Assembly (NCBI GenBank): GCA_029237695.1
Contig: CM055279.1
Coordinates: 22,075,919 to 22,139,918, forward strand
Direction: 5' to 3'
Length of the DNA: 64,000 nucleotides
Source of the DNA: Conchocele bisecta
Lineage: Eukaryota; Mollusca; Bivalvia; Lucinida; Thyasiridae
The notes beneath the pieces were generated by a model, which was not told the DNA's origin, did no database searches, and saw only the letters and a program-made list of their open reading frames with translations. Below, one piece after another: positions 23,878 to 35,687 of the stretch. How positions within the stretch are numbered: the first letter of the stretch is position 1; each line of letters starts with the position of its first letter. Both the position numbers and the translations under genes were made by a program.

Positions 23878-24127
23878 ATATAGAGAATAGTAGGTTAGTG
23901 CCGTGAATGGGAAAACAATATCTGGCAAGGCTTAGGAAACGGGATGGGCGAGGCAAATAGCTTTCAAATGCAAAACTAATAACCCGAGCCGCATCAAAAT
24001 CGGAGAATCGACTAGTATGACAACCACACATATTCATACGCAGTGGTTAGGTCGTATTGACAGGATATCAAAAACGTTTCACGGCACCGTGTTTTACGGC
24101 ACATACGCACTGTGTTGACGGGATAAA
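23878..24127. mobile_element. MITE family D copy
   Basis: AGAGAATAGTAGGTTAGTGCC at the left and GTTGACGGGATAAAA at the right. The central foldback is shortened. Confidence 0.7.
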
Positions 24128-24218
24128 ATCATTTTACTGAGGATATTATGTACAGCTACATGTACGTCGGCGGCTATATGCATGACGGACAGAGTAGCCC
24201 TAGATCAGATCTGATCAG

Positions 24219-24526
24219 TAGCCGATTTTACCAACCTTGCAAAGTATAATTATGTATCTCAGTATGCTTTGGGGGAGTAATCATTTATTTTTCCCGAAAA
24301 TGCATTATTTCATATAGAACTAACGACCGCAATAGTTGATGATTAAAAGTATGGCAGAATTATTATACTAAATGTATTACATTATCACAGCCAAAATGGC
24401 TGTGATAATGTAATAAATTCAGTATAATGAAAATTAATTAATACATTTATCCTTAAATTTAACATTTCTCCCTCAAGGTGTACTTAGCAAGATAAGTATG
24501 CTTAGCAATGTTGGTGAAGTGGGCTA
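24219..24526. mobile_element. MITE family I (TAGCC...GGCTA), copy 1
   Basis: A 308 bp element with inverted ends TAGCCGATTTTACCAAC / TTGGTGAAGTGGGCTA and a central hairpin ATTACATTATCACAGCCA / TGGCTGTGATAATGTAAT. Flanking triplets are CAG (left) and CTG (right), consistent with a 3 bp CWG target. A second copy is at 32041-32345. Confidence 0.7.
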
Positions 24527-24584
24527 CTGGAGTAACTACCATCTGGAACTAATACGCCGGTCACTAATGCTGTGAGGTTCTTCT

Positions 24585-24955
24585 CTACGGAGCCCCACAG
24601 GGGACGTAGAATTATTTTCTTTTATTAATTCTTTCACACGAAATAACAAGTCGTACCCACGAATTAACTATTCGTTCCCACGAAATAACAATTCGTTCCC
24701 ACGGGAACGAATAATTGTTATATCGTGGCAACGGATTGCAACGAATTGTTAATTCGAGGGAACGAATTGCTAAATTGAGGGAATGAATTGTCACTTTGTG
24801 GGAACGAATTGTTAATTCGAAGGACGAATTGTTATATCGTGGGAACGAATTGTTAAATCGAGGGAACGAATTGTTGAATTAAGGAAACGAATTGTTATTT
24901 CGCGGGAACTAATTAATAAAAACAATCTATGTCCCCTGCGGGGCTCCGTACTTTT
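24585..24955. repeat. AACAATTCGTTCCC array with inverted ends, copy 2
   Basis: Ends CTACGGAGCCCCACAGGGGACGTAGA and CTATGTCCCCTGCGGGGCTCCGTA are inverted. Between them are about 12 units of GAATTGTTAATTCGAGGGAAC and variants, inverted relative to each other around 24700. Confidence 0.7.
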
Positions 24956-25239
24956 CCCGACCGGCCACCCATTTGTAAACGGTAGGCTGCGACAATCCTC
25001 AATACGGTTTACACCATAAATGGCAGTCTACTAAACACACGAGATGTCAAGTTACCCAGCCATATTGGAGCCGCAACACAAACTTGCTGCGACACGTTGT
25101 TGCACGTTTTCCGCTTTATAAGACAATAACCTATTGTATTGCACTATATCGCTACACCACAGTCGCAAGGCGCATGATCACGTGGTTACAACAACAACAA
25201 CGTCGCCCACTCCAAAGTAAGTATTATTTTATATGTTCC
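24956..25239. other. No gene recognised
   Basis: No shared repeat and no open frame of note. Confidence 0.35.
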
Positions 25240-25495
25240 TTAATATGCAACGGAATTTGATGAACTATGGCGCAGCAAACGCGTCTTCATGAGCTGCATT
25301 TGATGGTCCATGGAGTTCGGCACAGACTTGTGTAGATTTTGCGAAGAATCGATTTAAGACAAGGACACAGAAATCGAAACTTCGCAAAACCACAGAAGTT
25401 TTGGGCGAATATACAAAGACCACCAAATGCAGCTTAACAGGACGCGTTTGATGCGCCATATTTCATCAAAATCCGTTACGTACTAAGGACAACAT
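25240..25495. mobile_element. Foldback element, about 255 bp
   Basis: CAACGGAATTTGATGAACTATGGCGCA and the inverse TGCGCCATATTTCATCAAAATCCGTT bound a near-complete hairpin. Inner arms pair TTTTGCGAAGAATCGATTT with AAATCGAAACTTCGCAAAA. Confidence 0.65.
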
Positions 25496-25682
25496 AAAAG
25501 AATACGTACTTTGAATCAGGTGAATTCTGGATGTTTCAGTACTTGTTGTTGTTAGTACCACGTTATCATACACATTGAGTCAACGGTAAACATTTGCTGA
25601 ATAACATTTCCATTTCTCAAATTCAAATATAGCTTTAATCTGCAGGGCGTTGACGTTCATACTTCGATATATTGTTATTGAG

Positions 25683-25970
25683 AGAAATTGATACAATATG
25701 AGACAACACTAGTATCATAATAAATTGTGTATTAGCAAAATTATTATAGGAATGAATGGCCTTTTTGTGGAATTTATCGGGGATATAAACTTGGAAAAGT
25801 CGCTGGAATACTGGACGAGGCCTTCCGGCCTTCCGGCCTTCGTCCAGTATTCCTGCGACTTTTCCAAGTTTATACCCCGATAAATTCCACAAACAGGCCA
25901 TTCATTCCTATAATAATTTTGCTAATACATAATTTATTATGATACTAGTGTTGTCTCATATTGTATCAAT
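25683..25970. mobile_element. Hairpin MITE family F, copy 2, with extended arms
   Basis: The usual hairpin (25736-25921) is embedded in a longer inversion, TTGATACAATATGAGACAACAC...GTGTTGTCTCATATTGTATCAA, giving about 285 bp of near-perfect foldback. Confidence 0.75.
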
Positions 25971-26210
25971 ATAAATTTTGGACAGAGACTTGCTACGGGC
26001 CAATCAAATGTTAGGGAATTGTGTAAATATATTTGTGCTGGAATTATTAGTTCATTCTCCACGAAGTAGAACGTAAACAAAGAACGTTTCAAACGCAAAT
26101 TTGGAAACACTACTCCATCATAACGCATATGTAATGTAGTTACTTGCTGTGAGTATTATAGCGTTACACATGGACGGGGTACAGATGTAATTTGAGACCA
26201 GAGGGCCGTT

Positions 26211-26446
26211 TCACTAAACGTCTTACGGCTAAAATGTTCGTAAGTGCAAATTTATAATAGTCTGTGAATTTCTCATTAACAATGTTTTTCTTGTAAACAA
26301 TGATTGGATTTACATTTTTTGAGCATAAGCTGCATATGCAGCCTATGCTCAATAAATTTAAATCCATCAATTGAAATTTCCAGACGATCCTAAATTTGCA
26401 CTTACGAAGATTTTAGTGGTACGAAGTTTAGTGAAACGGGCCCCAG
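26211..26446. mobile_element. MITE family A copy
   Basis: Ends GGGCCGTTTCACTAAACGTC and the inverse. The central GCATAAGCTGCATATGCAGC hairpin is intact. Confidence 0.75.
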
Positions 26447-28089
26447 ATATTCAATGTGTGGTCTTTCGCTTCATGGATGGGGTATTTCCTATAAACTAAA
26501 CGCACACGTATGCCTGCTGTTTTAGACTTGTGAACAGGAGATATAATTTGCATTACGTTCCGCAATCGTGAAACAGAACACCTTTTAGTTGTGAAATGAG
26601 AAATGTAATGGATGTATAGAGGATATTCATATTTTTGCTTGAAATATGGACATTTCACACCACGAGATGAACATACATGTATATGTCATATTCGTCGAAA
26701 AAATATGAATATTCTATTTATTATATACCGCTCCATGAAAATTAGCAGTTTTTTAGACTGTATACGGTAATGAATGTGTATTTGCAGCCTATTTGCGCTG
26801 TTTTCTTTATAAATACAGAATATGAATATAGGTAGCGGAAGTAGTCGTATTTTCACCGGAAGTTGTTTATTTCATCGATGAGAACATATGACTTTATTTA
26901 CATAAATTAGCTATTTAGCTACAGTGCTGAAAATGGGGCCAATGCGTGGTTGACCCTTACACCCAATATGTTTGCAGTATACATGTATAACCCGGAAAGA
27001 AGCATTGAAGTTAGCGGAAATATATACCACGAGAAGCTCTCATGACACGGGAATGAACATATCGTAAAGGAACTAATGACGTAACGTCATATTTACAGTT
27101 TTTTGCTGCGTAAAAGACGTTGACATTCCGGTACAAGGGTATATTTTTGTCAGAGTTTCCAGGACAATAATGATCGAACTATGACGGCAATCCCAGTATC
27201 GCGTTACAATATCGTCTCGTGCTCGCAATCATCGCATGAGACAAATTCACGGCCCTCAACAATGAAGTTGACTTTCCCAGGCCCCCTCATACACCGCCAT
27301 ACATTGCATCAGTCCGTGTGCTGCATGTACAGTAATTAAGTCGGAAGTCTTACCAAATGCACATCATGCTCGGATTCTCGTTATCACATCGCATCTCAGA
27401 CAGATTGGCTGCCGTCGGAAATGGACTTAATTTAAGAACCTTACTTAACATGTAATGGCACCTGATAACATTTGTAACAGGGTTCTTGTGAAACTTTCAA
27501 ATCTGAGAATACCAAGGTTTTGCTCAAGCAGATAAATGGGCACATATGGCGTTCACAACCGACTCGGTGATGCGAAACTACTGTCTGTTGATCAAATGTT
27601 CGATTGGAAACTATGTTTTTTCTATGAAAAATGTTTCTTTACGGGCCGGGACGACGTAAAAGTGTATTTTGAACCCGATGTTTACTCCGTTATATAGCAG
27701 TATCGGCCTCGTTAATGTTCCTGTTATTTGACGACCTAGCAATGTTGATACATTTGTTTAAACAAAACAATCGATAGCTCGAAAACGCGTTGACATAGCG
27801 CATCGGGGAATATATCGTTGCGGAATGCTAACATTATCCCAACTTCTGCAATAGGCGACAATGATATAACTCGGTTGACGATTCGTGAGAGTCCGTTGTC
27901 TCGGGCCCGTCCGGGTTCGGCCTATTAAAAACTTATTAACCTTGTATAATGGAGTATATGGAGGGGGTAAAGAAAAATTGTTTAGCTTATTTTATTTTAT
28001 TTATTTATTGATGCTTTTAGGCATATCATATACTTTATTTATAGACCTCTGTCCGTTACTTCAACCTGTGATATAAACAAGGCAAAAAC
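26447..28089. other. No gene or clear repeat recognised
   Basis: About 1.6 kb of sequence that does not match the MITE families in the window and is not obviously palindromic. Open frames are all under about 80 codons with no recognisable domain. It is the least repetitive stretch outside the Polinton. Confidence 0.45.
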
Positions 28090-28400
28090 AACATATTTTT
28101 CGATAATATTAAATTAAAGAAAAAAATAAGAATGAGCCTTCTTTTTATTTCGTGAAATTTTGGTCCAATATTGATTTCATTACGAAAATACAATTTCCCC
28201 CATATTAAATCCCTATAGACATCTTCACAGAGTGAAGTATATGGGGATTTAACATGGGGAATGTTTTCTAATTACAGAAATAGTGGACCGATCTTCAAAA
28301 TTTAATTTCCTAGTTAGATCATTCCCAAGCTATCTAGCCATATTTCAGAATCAATTTCCAAAATTGTTCGTTTTTCGACTCCTCCTCCAGGTTCTCCACC
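28090..28400. repeat. Diverged family O related sequence
   Basis: ATATTGATTTCATTACGAAAAT, a CCCCATATTAAATCCC / GGGGATTTAACATGGGG inversion and a TTCCAAAATTGTTCGTTTTTCG segment resemble parts of the foldbacks at 13345 and 20566. Confidence 0.4.
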
Positions 28401-28436
28401 TCTTTTTTCAACATGTTAAATTAAAGTTAAATGTTA

Positions 28437-28763
28437 AGTTCTGATATAAACTTGGAAAAGTCGTGGGAATACTGGACGAGGCCTTCCGGCCTTCGTCCAG
28501 TATTCCCGCGACTTTTCCAAGTTTATACCCCGATAAATTCCACAAAAAGGCCATTCATTCCTATAATAACCAATAGGATAAAAAATAAACGATTGGCGAT
28601 AAAAAATTACAATTTTCGAAAAAAGAAAGAAAAGATTTTTCTTTTTTTTTCGAAAATTGTAATTTTTTATGCCAATTGTTTATTTTTATCGCCAATTGCG
28701 AAAGTGGTTTTTCCAAGTTTATACCCCGATAAATTCCACAAAAATGCCATTCATTCCTGATAA
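28437..28763. mobile_element. Family F hairpin with a second hairpin inserted
   Basis: Family F (AACTTGGAAAAGTCGTGGG...; 28437-28570) is followed by an unrelated AT-rich hairpin at about 28571-28700 (AAAAATTACAATTTTCGAAAA and complement), then the F end (AAGTTTATACCCCGATAAATTCC) is repeated at 28706-28763. Confidence 0.65.
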
Positions 28764-29608
28764 TAATTCACCATGATTACGCTCGAGGTCCCCAGGGTGA
28801 CCGGTTTAGAGATGTTTCACTGTAATTCCGATGTAACAGCATTGAAACACATGCCCGTGTGCATTGCAATCATGAACACTGATAAACATCAGCGGTATTT
28901 GACAGTGAAATCGGTCATAATTTAACACAGCGATGCCGCAAGGTTGTTCGGTTTAGAGAGGTTCCACTGGAAATCACATCTGACAGATATGCAACTTGAA
29001 ATAAATGTGTTAACATATTAAAAATGTTAATAATTTTTTGACCTGGAGATATTTGAAAATAAATGAGTGTCATATAGAAATATCCATGTAGCTGGGCACT
29101 AAATGGAGGCGGAGGGTTGTATTTGTAATAAAATCAAAACTTGACAGAATTGCACAAAAAGGTGGCATTGATAAAGTTAAGTTCAACAGTTAAACACAGT
29201 TTTCTTTACAAAAATATGTTATCTTTATATAATATATATATATATTGACCATAAACTAATTGGCAGCGCTTTGGTGTACGAAAGAGTATCCACTAATTTG
29301 AATGTGCAGACAGTATGGAAATGTGAACTCGACATACAACAGGTTGACTAGACCAATCACACTGCTGCACATACACAATGGTATGATTCTGATACAGGAA
29401 TAGAATCATTGGCTGAAATTGACAGGATGTCCTCATGTGTGTATACACTTCCGAGCTTCTTCTCAAAACGCCAACTAGCGTAGCTCAAACTTGGGCAATG
29501 AAACTACTCGATTCTTGGTTGAGGTTGGAGTACTTTTCTGAACGTTTCACATGCATTAACAAATATTGCCGTCATTAACGCAGCCTGCAGTGTAATGTAC
29601 GTCGTCTA
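28764..29608. other. No gene; partial palindrome J pieces
   Basis: Half copies of palindrome J at about 28779-28824 and 28943-28972. (AT)n at about 29230-29245. Nothing else recognised. Confidence 0.4.
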
Positions 29609-29609
29609 T

Positions 29610-29725
29610 CCAGGGCCCGGTTGCTCAAAACCTCTGTTAGCTTAACAGACTGTTAAATCCTTAGCAATGCTAAGGATGTAACAGTCTGCTAAGCTAACAG
29701 AAGCTTTGAACAACCGTGCCCAGAC
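29610..29725. mobile_element. Hairpin MITE, about 110 bp
   Basis: GGGCCCGGTTGCTCAAAACC pairs with an inverse (about GTTGTTCAAAGC...), and the centre TTAGCAATGCTAAGGA is palindromic; TCTGTTAGCTTAACAGACTG is mirrored by CAGTCTGCTAAGCTAACAGA. Confidence 0.6.
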
Positions 29726-29908
29726 TGGCAATTGATCTCGCTATATCAGACAGCCTTGATATCGCTATGCGTCGTGTAACTACTTATTAATTATGTATGG
29801 GCTGCCTGCTGACTAAAGGGGCCTTAATGATCAAAGGGACGAAGTTATGCAGGACTGAGTCAAGCACCAGCACAATGGTATGATGCGAAATACCAAAACT
29901 CTAGATCA

Positions 29909-30215
29909 AATCAGGTGAATGAAATTGCATAGCGTACTATTACGATATTCATACTATATAATGAATACCAAATATCTAGATCAAAGTAGGTGAATGAAAT
30001 TACATAGCGTAATATTCCGATATTCATACTATATAATGAATACCAAATACCTAGATCAAAGTAGGTGAATGATATTACATAGCGTAATATTCTGATATTC
30101 ATACTATATAATAAATCAAAGTAGGTGAATGAAATTACATAGCGTAATATTCTGATATTCATACTATATAATAAATCAAAGTAGGTGAATGAAATTACAT
30201 TGCCTAATATTCCGA
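29909..30215. repeat. Tandem repeat, five units of 60-75 bp
   Basis: Units are built on AGTAGGTGAATGAAATTACATAG and GATATTCATACTATATAAT. The first three carry an extra GAATACCAAATACCTAGATC segment and the last two lack it. The minus-strand open frame is a repeat artefact. Confidence 0.75.
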
Positions 30216-30649
30216 TATTCGCTACAGATGGGACTACATGTAGTCGATTATGTCAATAAGCGAATGTTTCTGGTTACTCATAAATCCCGCGTGGACCGAA
30301 ATGTGTCACATATTCTACATCAGCCACATTGGAACAAGACAAAGACAACGTTGTGCGACGGTTCCGACTGTGCATGTCTATTAGAAATGGCCAGCAAACA
30401 GTTGCAATACGACCAGAAACCTTTACATGCCAGCATACAATAAATGTAAGATTTGCAATGTGTATATTCGTGGATATTCATGGTTTTGTTGTTGTTCTGA
30501 CTGAGCGTGTAATTGGTCTCTATCAGACTGGCAATTAAGGGCGAATTTAAGCCAATGTACCAACCATATCTTCAGCATGGTTCGCAAGTATAAACTAACA
30601 TTGTTATAGAGGCGTGTAATTTGCACAAGTATACATGTGCGTCCAAACG
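30216..30649. other. No gene recognised
   Basis: Two overlapping open frames of 69-84 codons occur here. Neither has a recognisable domain or codon pattern that I trust. Confidence 0.35.
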
Positions 30650-31262
30650 TTATGGAAGCGTTCTGGTACCAATGCTAAAATATCTTTATCTCCTAATTAG
30701 GAGATAATAAGTCCTAATTTGGAGATATTATCTCCTAATTAGGTTTTAGTATATACTAATTAGGAGATAATAAGTCATATTTAGGCAACAGTAACTCCTA
30801 ATTAAGATATATTATATCCTAATTAGGAGTTAATATCATTGACACAAATAGTAAGTCTTAATTAAGAGATATTAAGTCCTAAATAGGAGATAATAAGTCC
30901 TAATTAGGACTTAGTAACTTCTAATTAGGAGACAGTAAGACCTAATTACGAAATAGTAACTCCTAATTAGGAGATATTATTTCCTAAGTAGGGGTTACTA
31001 TATTACCTAATTAGCATTGACACAAATAGTAAGTCCTAATTAAGAGACAGTAAGTCCTAACTAGTAGATAATACGTCCTAATTATGAATTATTAAGTCCC
31101 AATTATGAGATACTAAGTACTAATTAGGAGATACTATCTCATAACTAGGAGACAATATCTCCTAGTTAGGAGTTACTATCTCCTAATTTAGGAGTTACTA
31201 TCTCATAATTAGGACTTAGTAGATACAAAGATAGTTTAATATTGGCACGAGGACGCTTCCAT
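30650..31262. mobile_element. Family C element with the longest CTAATTAG array (about 500 bp)
   Basis: TATGGAAGCGTTCTGGTACC and GGCACGAGGACGCTTCCATA are inverted ends. Inside are more than 20 units such as TCCTAATTAGGAGATAATAAG. Two inner copies of ATCATTGACACAAATAGTAAG (about 30837 and 31015) suggest internal duplication of a multi-unit block. Confidence 0.75.
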
Positions 31263-31384
31263 AACATGTTCACAGAGTATAGAGTAGTGATTCTAAATGA
31301 GTCAAAAGATAAAATATAACTGTTTGATGTCCCCTATGCGATAGCAAGGGTACATATTGCGTTGCTATTGATCTTCCGTACAGT

Positions 31385-31500
31385 ACGTACAGTGGGGTCA
31401 GCGTGTAAGTGTACACACGAACGAACACGACAGGTTGGAACCAACCTGTCGTGTTCGTTCGTGTGTGCACTTACACGCTGACTCCACTGTACCTACGTCC
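31385..31500. mobile_element. Perfect hairpin, about 100 bp
   Basis: GTACAGTGGGGTCAGCGTGTAAG...ACGACAGGTTGGAACCAACCTGTCGT... mirrors itself around GGAACC. It is followed by a (CCGT)n run. Confidence 0.7.
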
Positions 31501-31526
31501 GTCCGTCCGACCGTCCGTGTACATTT

Positions 31527-31937
31527 ACGTCGAAACGTTTGTAAGAGTTTCTCCAACATGTAATATCTTGAATATTACGCGAAGGGTTTCTTCAGTACTT
31601 GAGCACTTGAATCGCCTGAACATGTCACACACTGGCGCCACCATTAACAGGACGTTGATTTGTGTCACCTTCGAAATGTCGCTGAAACACTTAACCACCT
31701 GAACACGACATTGACATTTGTCACATTCGTAATGTCGCTGAAACACTTAGCCATTATGTTACGTCGAACAGTTTATAACAGTTTCTCCAACATGTAATAT
31801 CTTCAATATTACGCGATTGATTGCTTCAATACTTGCACACTTGAATCGCCTGAACAGTTGTCACACACCCGCACCACCATTAACACGACATTGACCTTTG
31901 TCACCTTCGTAATTTCGCTGAAACATTTAGCCATTTT
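31527..31937. repeat. Diverged tandem duplication, about 180-235 bp units
   Basis: CAGTTTCTCCAACATGTAATATCTT-type sequence and GAATCGCCTGAACA...CACCATTAACA occur twice (from about 31527 and 31763). The first unit has an internal second copy of the ACATTGACATTTGTCAC segment. Confidence 0.6.
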
Positions 31938-32362
31938 GTAAGAGATAGTAAGACCTAATTAGGAGATACTAATCATATTTAGGATATACTACATTGTAAT
32001 TCCTAATTAGGAGACATACATATTTTAGCATTGGCACCAGTAGCCTATTTCATCAACATTGCAAAGTATACTTTACTAGCAAAGTATACTTTGAGGGAGT
32101 AATCATTTATTTTTCCTGAAATGCATTATTTCATATAGAACTAACAAATGCATATATTTCATGATTAAAAGTATGCAGAATTATTATACTGAATTTATTA
32201 CATTATCACAGCCATTAAATGGCTGTGATAATGTAATAAATTCAGTATAATAAAAATTAATAAATTTAAAAAAAAAATGAAAATTTCTCCCTGAAAGTAT
32301 ACTTGGCTAGTAAAGTATACTTTGCAATGTTGATGAAATAGGCTACAGGACGCTTCCATACG
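31938..32362. mobile_element. Family C remnant split by MITE family I (32041-32345)
   Basis: The C element end (TTAGCATTGGCACCAG / AGGACGCTTCCATA) is interrupted by a 305 bp MITE I copy with inverted ends TAGCCTATTTCATCAACATTG. CAG is duplicated on both sides (32038-32040 and 32346-32348), so joining the flanks gives the uninterrupted C end. This fixes the target duplication as CAG. Confidence 0.8.
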
Positions 32363-32847
32363 GGGAAGAGTATACCGGGTGTTCTGGTAGGAATTATAGC
32401 ATACTCCAGGCTGGTTTGTTTAGATTGCTTGCCCGTTCGTGGAGAATAGAGATAAATTAACTACGGAGGGAAACTGGTGTTTTGTTATAAATATTTGATC
32501 AGGTATCACGTCGATATAACATGCAATCGGCGCCTGTCCCTTGCCAGTCCTCCAACCTTACAGGCATAAATAAACTGCACGCTGCTAGAATACACCATCT
32601 CTCTGTCTATGGGCATGATGGGTAGTCTACAATTGTGTATTTAGTATACATGTACATGCACATGAACACATAGTGTAGATCAAGAGATCAAACGTGAATA
32701 TATCGCCAGGTCGTGTGTTTTCCAACGTTTCTACTGATAATACCACGTGACAACGGCAGCCGGAGATGGAAAGCGCTATGTTGCCATAAATGCGGCTATT
32801 ATTTGGAGAAATGGGGCTTATGCCATGTGTGGCCTGTCTCGCTCCTG
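32363..32847. other. No gene recognised
   Basis: Open frames on both strands near 32630-32960 overlap repeats and have no recognisable domain. Confidence 0.35.
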
Positions 32848-33018
32848 TAGCCGATTTCATCAAAATTGCAAAGTATACTTATCTAGCAAACTATACTTTG
32901 AGGGAGTAATCATATATTTTTCCCGAAATGCATTATGTCATATAAAACTAACCACTGCATATATTTGATGATTAAAATTATGCAGATTTATTATACTGAA
33001 TTTATTACATTATCACAG
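32848..33018. mobile_element. MITE family I half copy
   Basis: Starts TAGCCGATTTCATCAAAATTG after CTG and stops within the central ATTACATTATCACAGCC hairpin, lacking the right arm. Confidence 0.65.
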
Positions 33019-33271
33019 CCAAATGTGAGCGTGCCTTAAGATCTACTACACCTGTCATATTTATTTAGCAAACCTTGAGGAATGGTTTGTTCTGTCGTCC
33101 TTTTACAGTTTGTAAACGTATTTCATGAAATTACGCAGTTGTCCGATGTACGTACAAAATCACATGGCTTGTCTCATATGTTCCCACCGCCCATTCTGAA
33201 TCCTCATTGACAATGATGCTTTGTCTCAACGTTCAAGGCCTGACACAGCATTTCGCTACCAATAACTGTAT
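33019..33271. other. Nothing recognised
   Basis: No repeat or gene seen. The AAAATCACATGGCTTGTCTCATATG segment (about 33157) recurs near 61946. Confidence 0.35.
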
Positions 33272-33775
33272 GTATCCGTCAACACAGTGCGTATGTGCCG
33301 TGAAACATTTTTGATATCCTGTCAATACGACCTAATCACTGCGTATGCATATCTGCGTTTTCATACTAGTCGATTCTCCGATTTTGAGGATGCGGCTGGG
33401 GTTATTTGTTTTGCATGTTAAAGCTATTTGTAGTGTTGATGGGATAAATAGAACAGTAGGTTAGTGCCGTGAATGGGAAAACATATCTGGTGCGGCACGG
33501 AAACGGGATGGGCTCGGCAAGACTCGCCAATCCCGTGTCCTAAGCCTTGCCAGATATTTTCTCCCATTCACGGCACTAACCTACTATTCCTTATTTATTT
33601 TCCTTATTTCTGAACCACAGTATATGTTGTGACCACTCATTTGAACCGTCTCGGCGAGACGGTTCAAATGAGTGGTCACAACATATAATTCTGATGAGAA
33701 ATAAAGAAATTCTTGAGCCTTGCCGGATATTTTATCCCATTCACGGCACTAACCTACTATTCCCTATATCTAGTC
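33272..33775. mobile_element. Two joined family D elements with a 60 bp hairpin
   Basis: A full D copy (33272-33590) is followed by a second end carrying the ACCACTCATTTGAACCGTCTC hairpin (about 33629-33686) and the CACGGCACTAACCTACTATTC terminus. The arrangement matches 21405-22010 and 63225-63650. Confidence 0.7.
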
Positions 33776-33887
33776 AATGCACAGTGTCATATCTATGCAT
33801 GTACGATGGCAATTGACTTACTGCAATGGAACCTCCAACCCACAGATATTCGGCGTATATATATATGTGAACAAGGCTTCTAACTTT

Positions 33888-34190
33888 GGTCGGACACGAC
33901 CTCGTATCATAACACATTCCGCGATTTTATTAACGCTAATGTCAATATTTTAGTGGAAAGTGCACATGTTCATTTGAGAATTATTGTTATCTTGCTGAAA
34001 TAACATAATTAGAAGACGTTAATGCAAATAATATCGAATTACAGCTCCTTATCCTAGGTCGGACACAACCTCGTATCATAACAAATTAAATAATGTGTTT
34101 AAGGCTCTAATGCCAATAGTGTAGTGGCAAGTTCATATGCTCATTTGAGAATTATCGATACCCTGCAGAAATACTTAGTATACACAGAAA
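33888..34190. repeat. Diverged tandem duplication, about 160 bp units
   Basis: GGTCGGACACGACCTCGTATCATAAC (33889) and GGTCGGACACAACCTCGTATCATAAC (34058) each precede TAATG.CAATA.T.TAGTGG and CATTTGAGAATTAT. Confidence 0.6.
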
Positions 34191-34786
34191 AAGCAGTAAC
34201 ACTCCGAATGTCTGTGCTCCAACCCGGACACCGTGGAACGTATCAAGGCAGCAAGCCGTCTACGGTACCCAGTCCCATACCACACTCACTGCAGGGACGA
34301 CTGAGGACCTGGTCTGGCCCTCTCATATGTCCGAAACAACGTTTTTCTTTGAGTTATTCCATTCATTGCAATACATGGAGATCAACCCCTTCTTAAACAT
34401 GTAAGATGGTACATGTGCATTATGTTGTCACTATAGATCGGCAGGAATGTGCAATCTTGCCGCTATCTAAAAGCCCCGCCCCCCCCCCCCCCCCCCCACC
34501 CCCCCCCCTCCCCCCCCACACACACACACCATCACACATACACACACACCGCCACCCACCCACCCTTACTGTTCACTCATCGCTAGTGTCACCGGAACCT
34601 CTCGAAACCGGACACAGAGACATGAATTTACATTAATTGAGCATAGGCTGCACATGCAGCCTATGCTCAATAAATGTAAATCCATCAAGTTTTGCTTAAT
34701 GTATTATAGGTTTCATTATTTTTGTCTGTTCATGATCACAAATCAAACGCGTGTCTTGAAGTAGTCATCTGTTCACTTTACAGTGG
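34191..34786. other. Low-complexity stretch, no gene
   Basis: Contains a long poly-C/CCACC run at about 34478-34518 followed by (CA)n. A family A central hairpin alone (ATTGAGCATAGGCTGCACATG..., about 34625-34690) and a palindrome J half (about 34594) are also present. The proline-rich frame is compositional. Confidence 0.5.
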
Positions 34787-34856
34787 AACCTCACTAAACC
34801 GGACACCCTGGGGACCCCCCATTGAGGGGTCGTCCGGTTTAGAGAGATTCCACTGC
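34787..34856. mobile_element. Palindromic MITE family J
   Basis: CAGTGGAACCTCACTAAACC pairs with GGTTTAGAGAGATTCCACTG. The centre is diverged (CCCCCCATTGAGGGGT). Confidence 0.7.
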
Positions 34857-35187
34857 ATTTTGATGTTGCAAGATCGAACTCTGGACACCAGTGACATTGC
34901 TGAATATTTAAACTATGACAACAATAATCACAGATGGCAAAATCGATTGTTAATTAATAAACTACGTGATGACGGAATTCTGGAGGTCGTGTCATATTAG
35001 CCTTCTAGCAATACTAGTCACGTGGGATTTACATGATGTTCATGTTACATTGTTTACAAACGGCAGTTATTGTCAGCATACTAAAATAGTCATGTGTTCG
35101 GAATGTCAGCAAGCACACCCAGTCAGTTTGCGAAAATAGCCAGTTACAAATATGCAACACTTGTAAAATTGCATTGGAAACCGTTAA

Positions 35188-35687
35188 AGGTACATGCCCA
35201 CTCAGTAGTCACAAACTGTTCTTTATAGGAATTAAATAAGTGTATAATTGTGTCACTATTCCACCATTTCTAAAAATTACGAGTGCCGGCTATACAGATA
35301 TGATCAGTTAGTAATAGTTAGTTTACTGATCGTGACGCGCGGTGACGCGTGATGCTATGTTCATATGCAAATTAGGCATGATATTTTTTAATTTATTTAT
35401 ACTAATTAACTGCGTTACCTGAAAAGGTAATATTTTCGACAGATTATAAAGTATGATCATTGCACATCTAAAAATAAATACAGCGAATAAATAGCAATGT
35501 CCGTTAACATTTTAAAGAAACACGGTTATCGCCTCTGATATCAGTGTGTAATTGTACGTCTGATATAAAATGTATAATATTGTCAACGTGGGGTAATAGT
35601 GAATGAAAAAATATTTTTCCAGAATATGTTGCAGATGTTGTCTCTGATATAAAGAACATTTTGTGTCTACTGAGTGGGCATGTACCT
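35188..35687. mobile_element. piggyBac-like MITE family E, full copy (500 bp)
   Basis: TTAA at 35184-35187 and 35688-35691, with ends AGGTACATGCCCACTCAGTAG and the exact inverse. Confidence 0.8.

Noticed and set aside
30685..31215. CRISPR-like array (regular short repeats with spacers)
   Set aside because: Units are adjacent variants of CTAATTAGGAG without unique spacers, and the setting is a eukaryotic transposon.
34406..34636. Proline-rich open frame
   Set aside because: Created by a poly-C/CCACC run and (CA)n tract.
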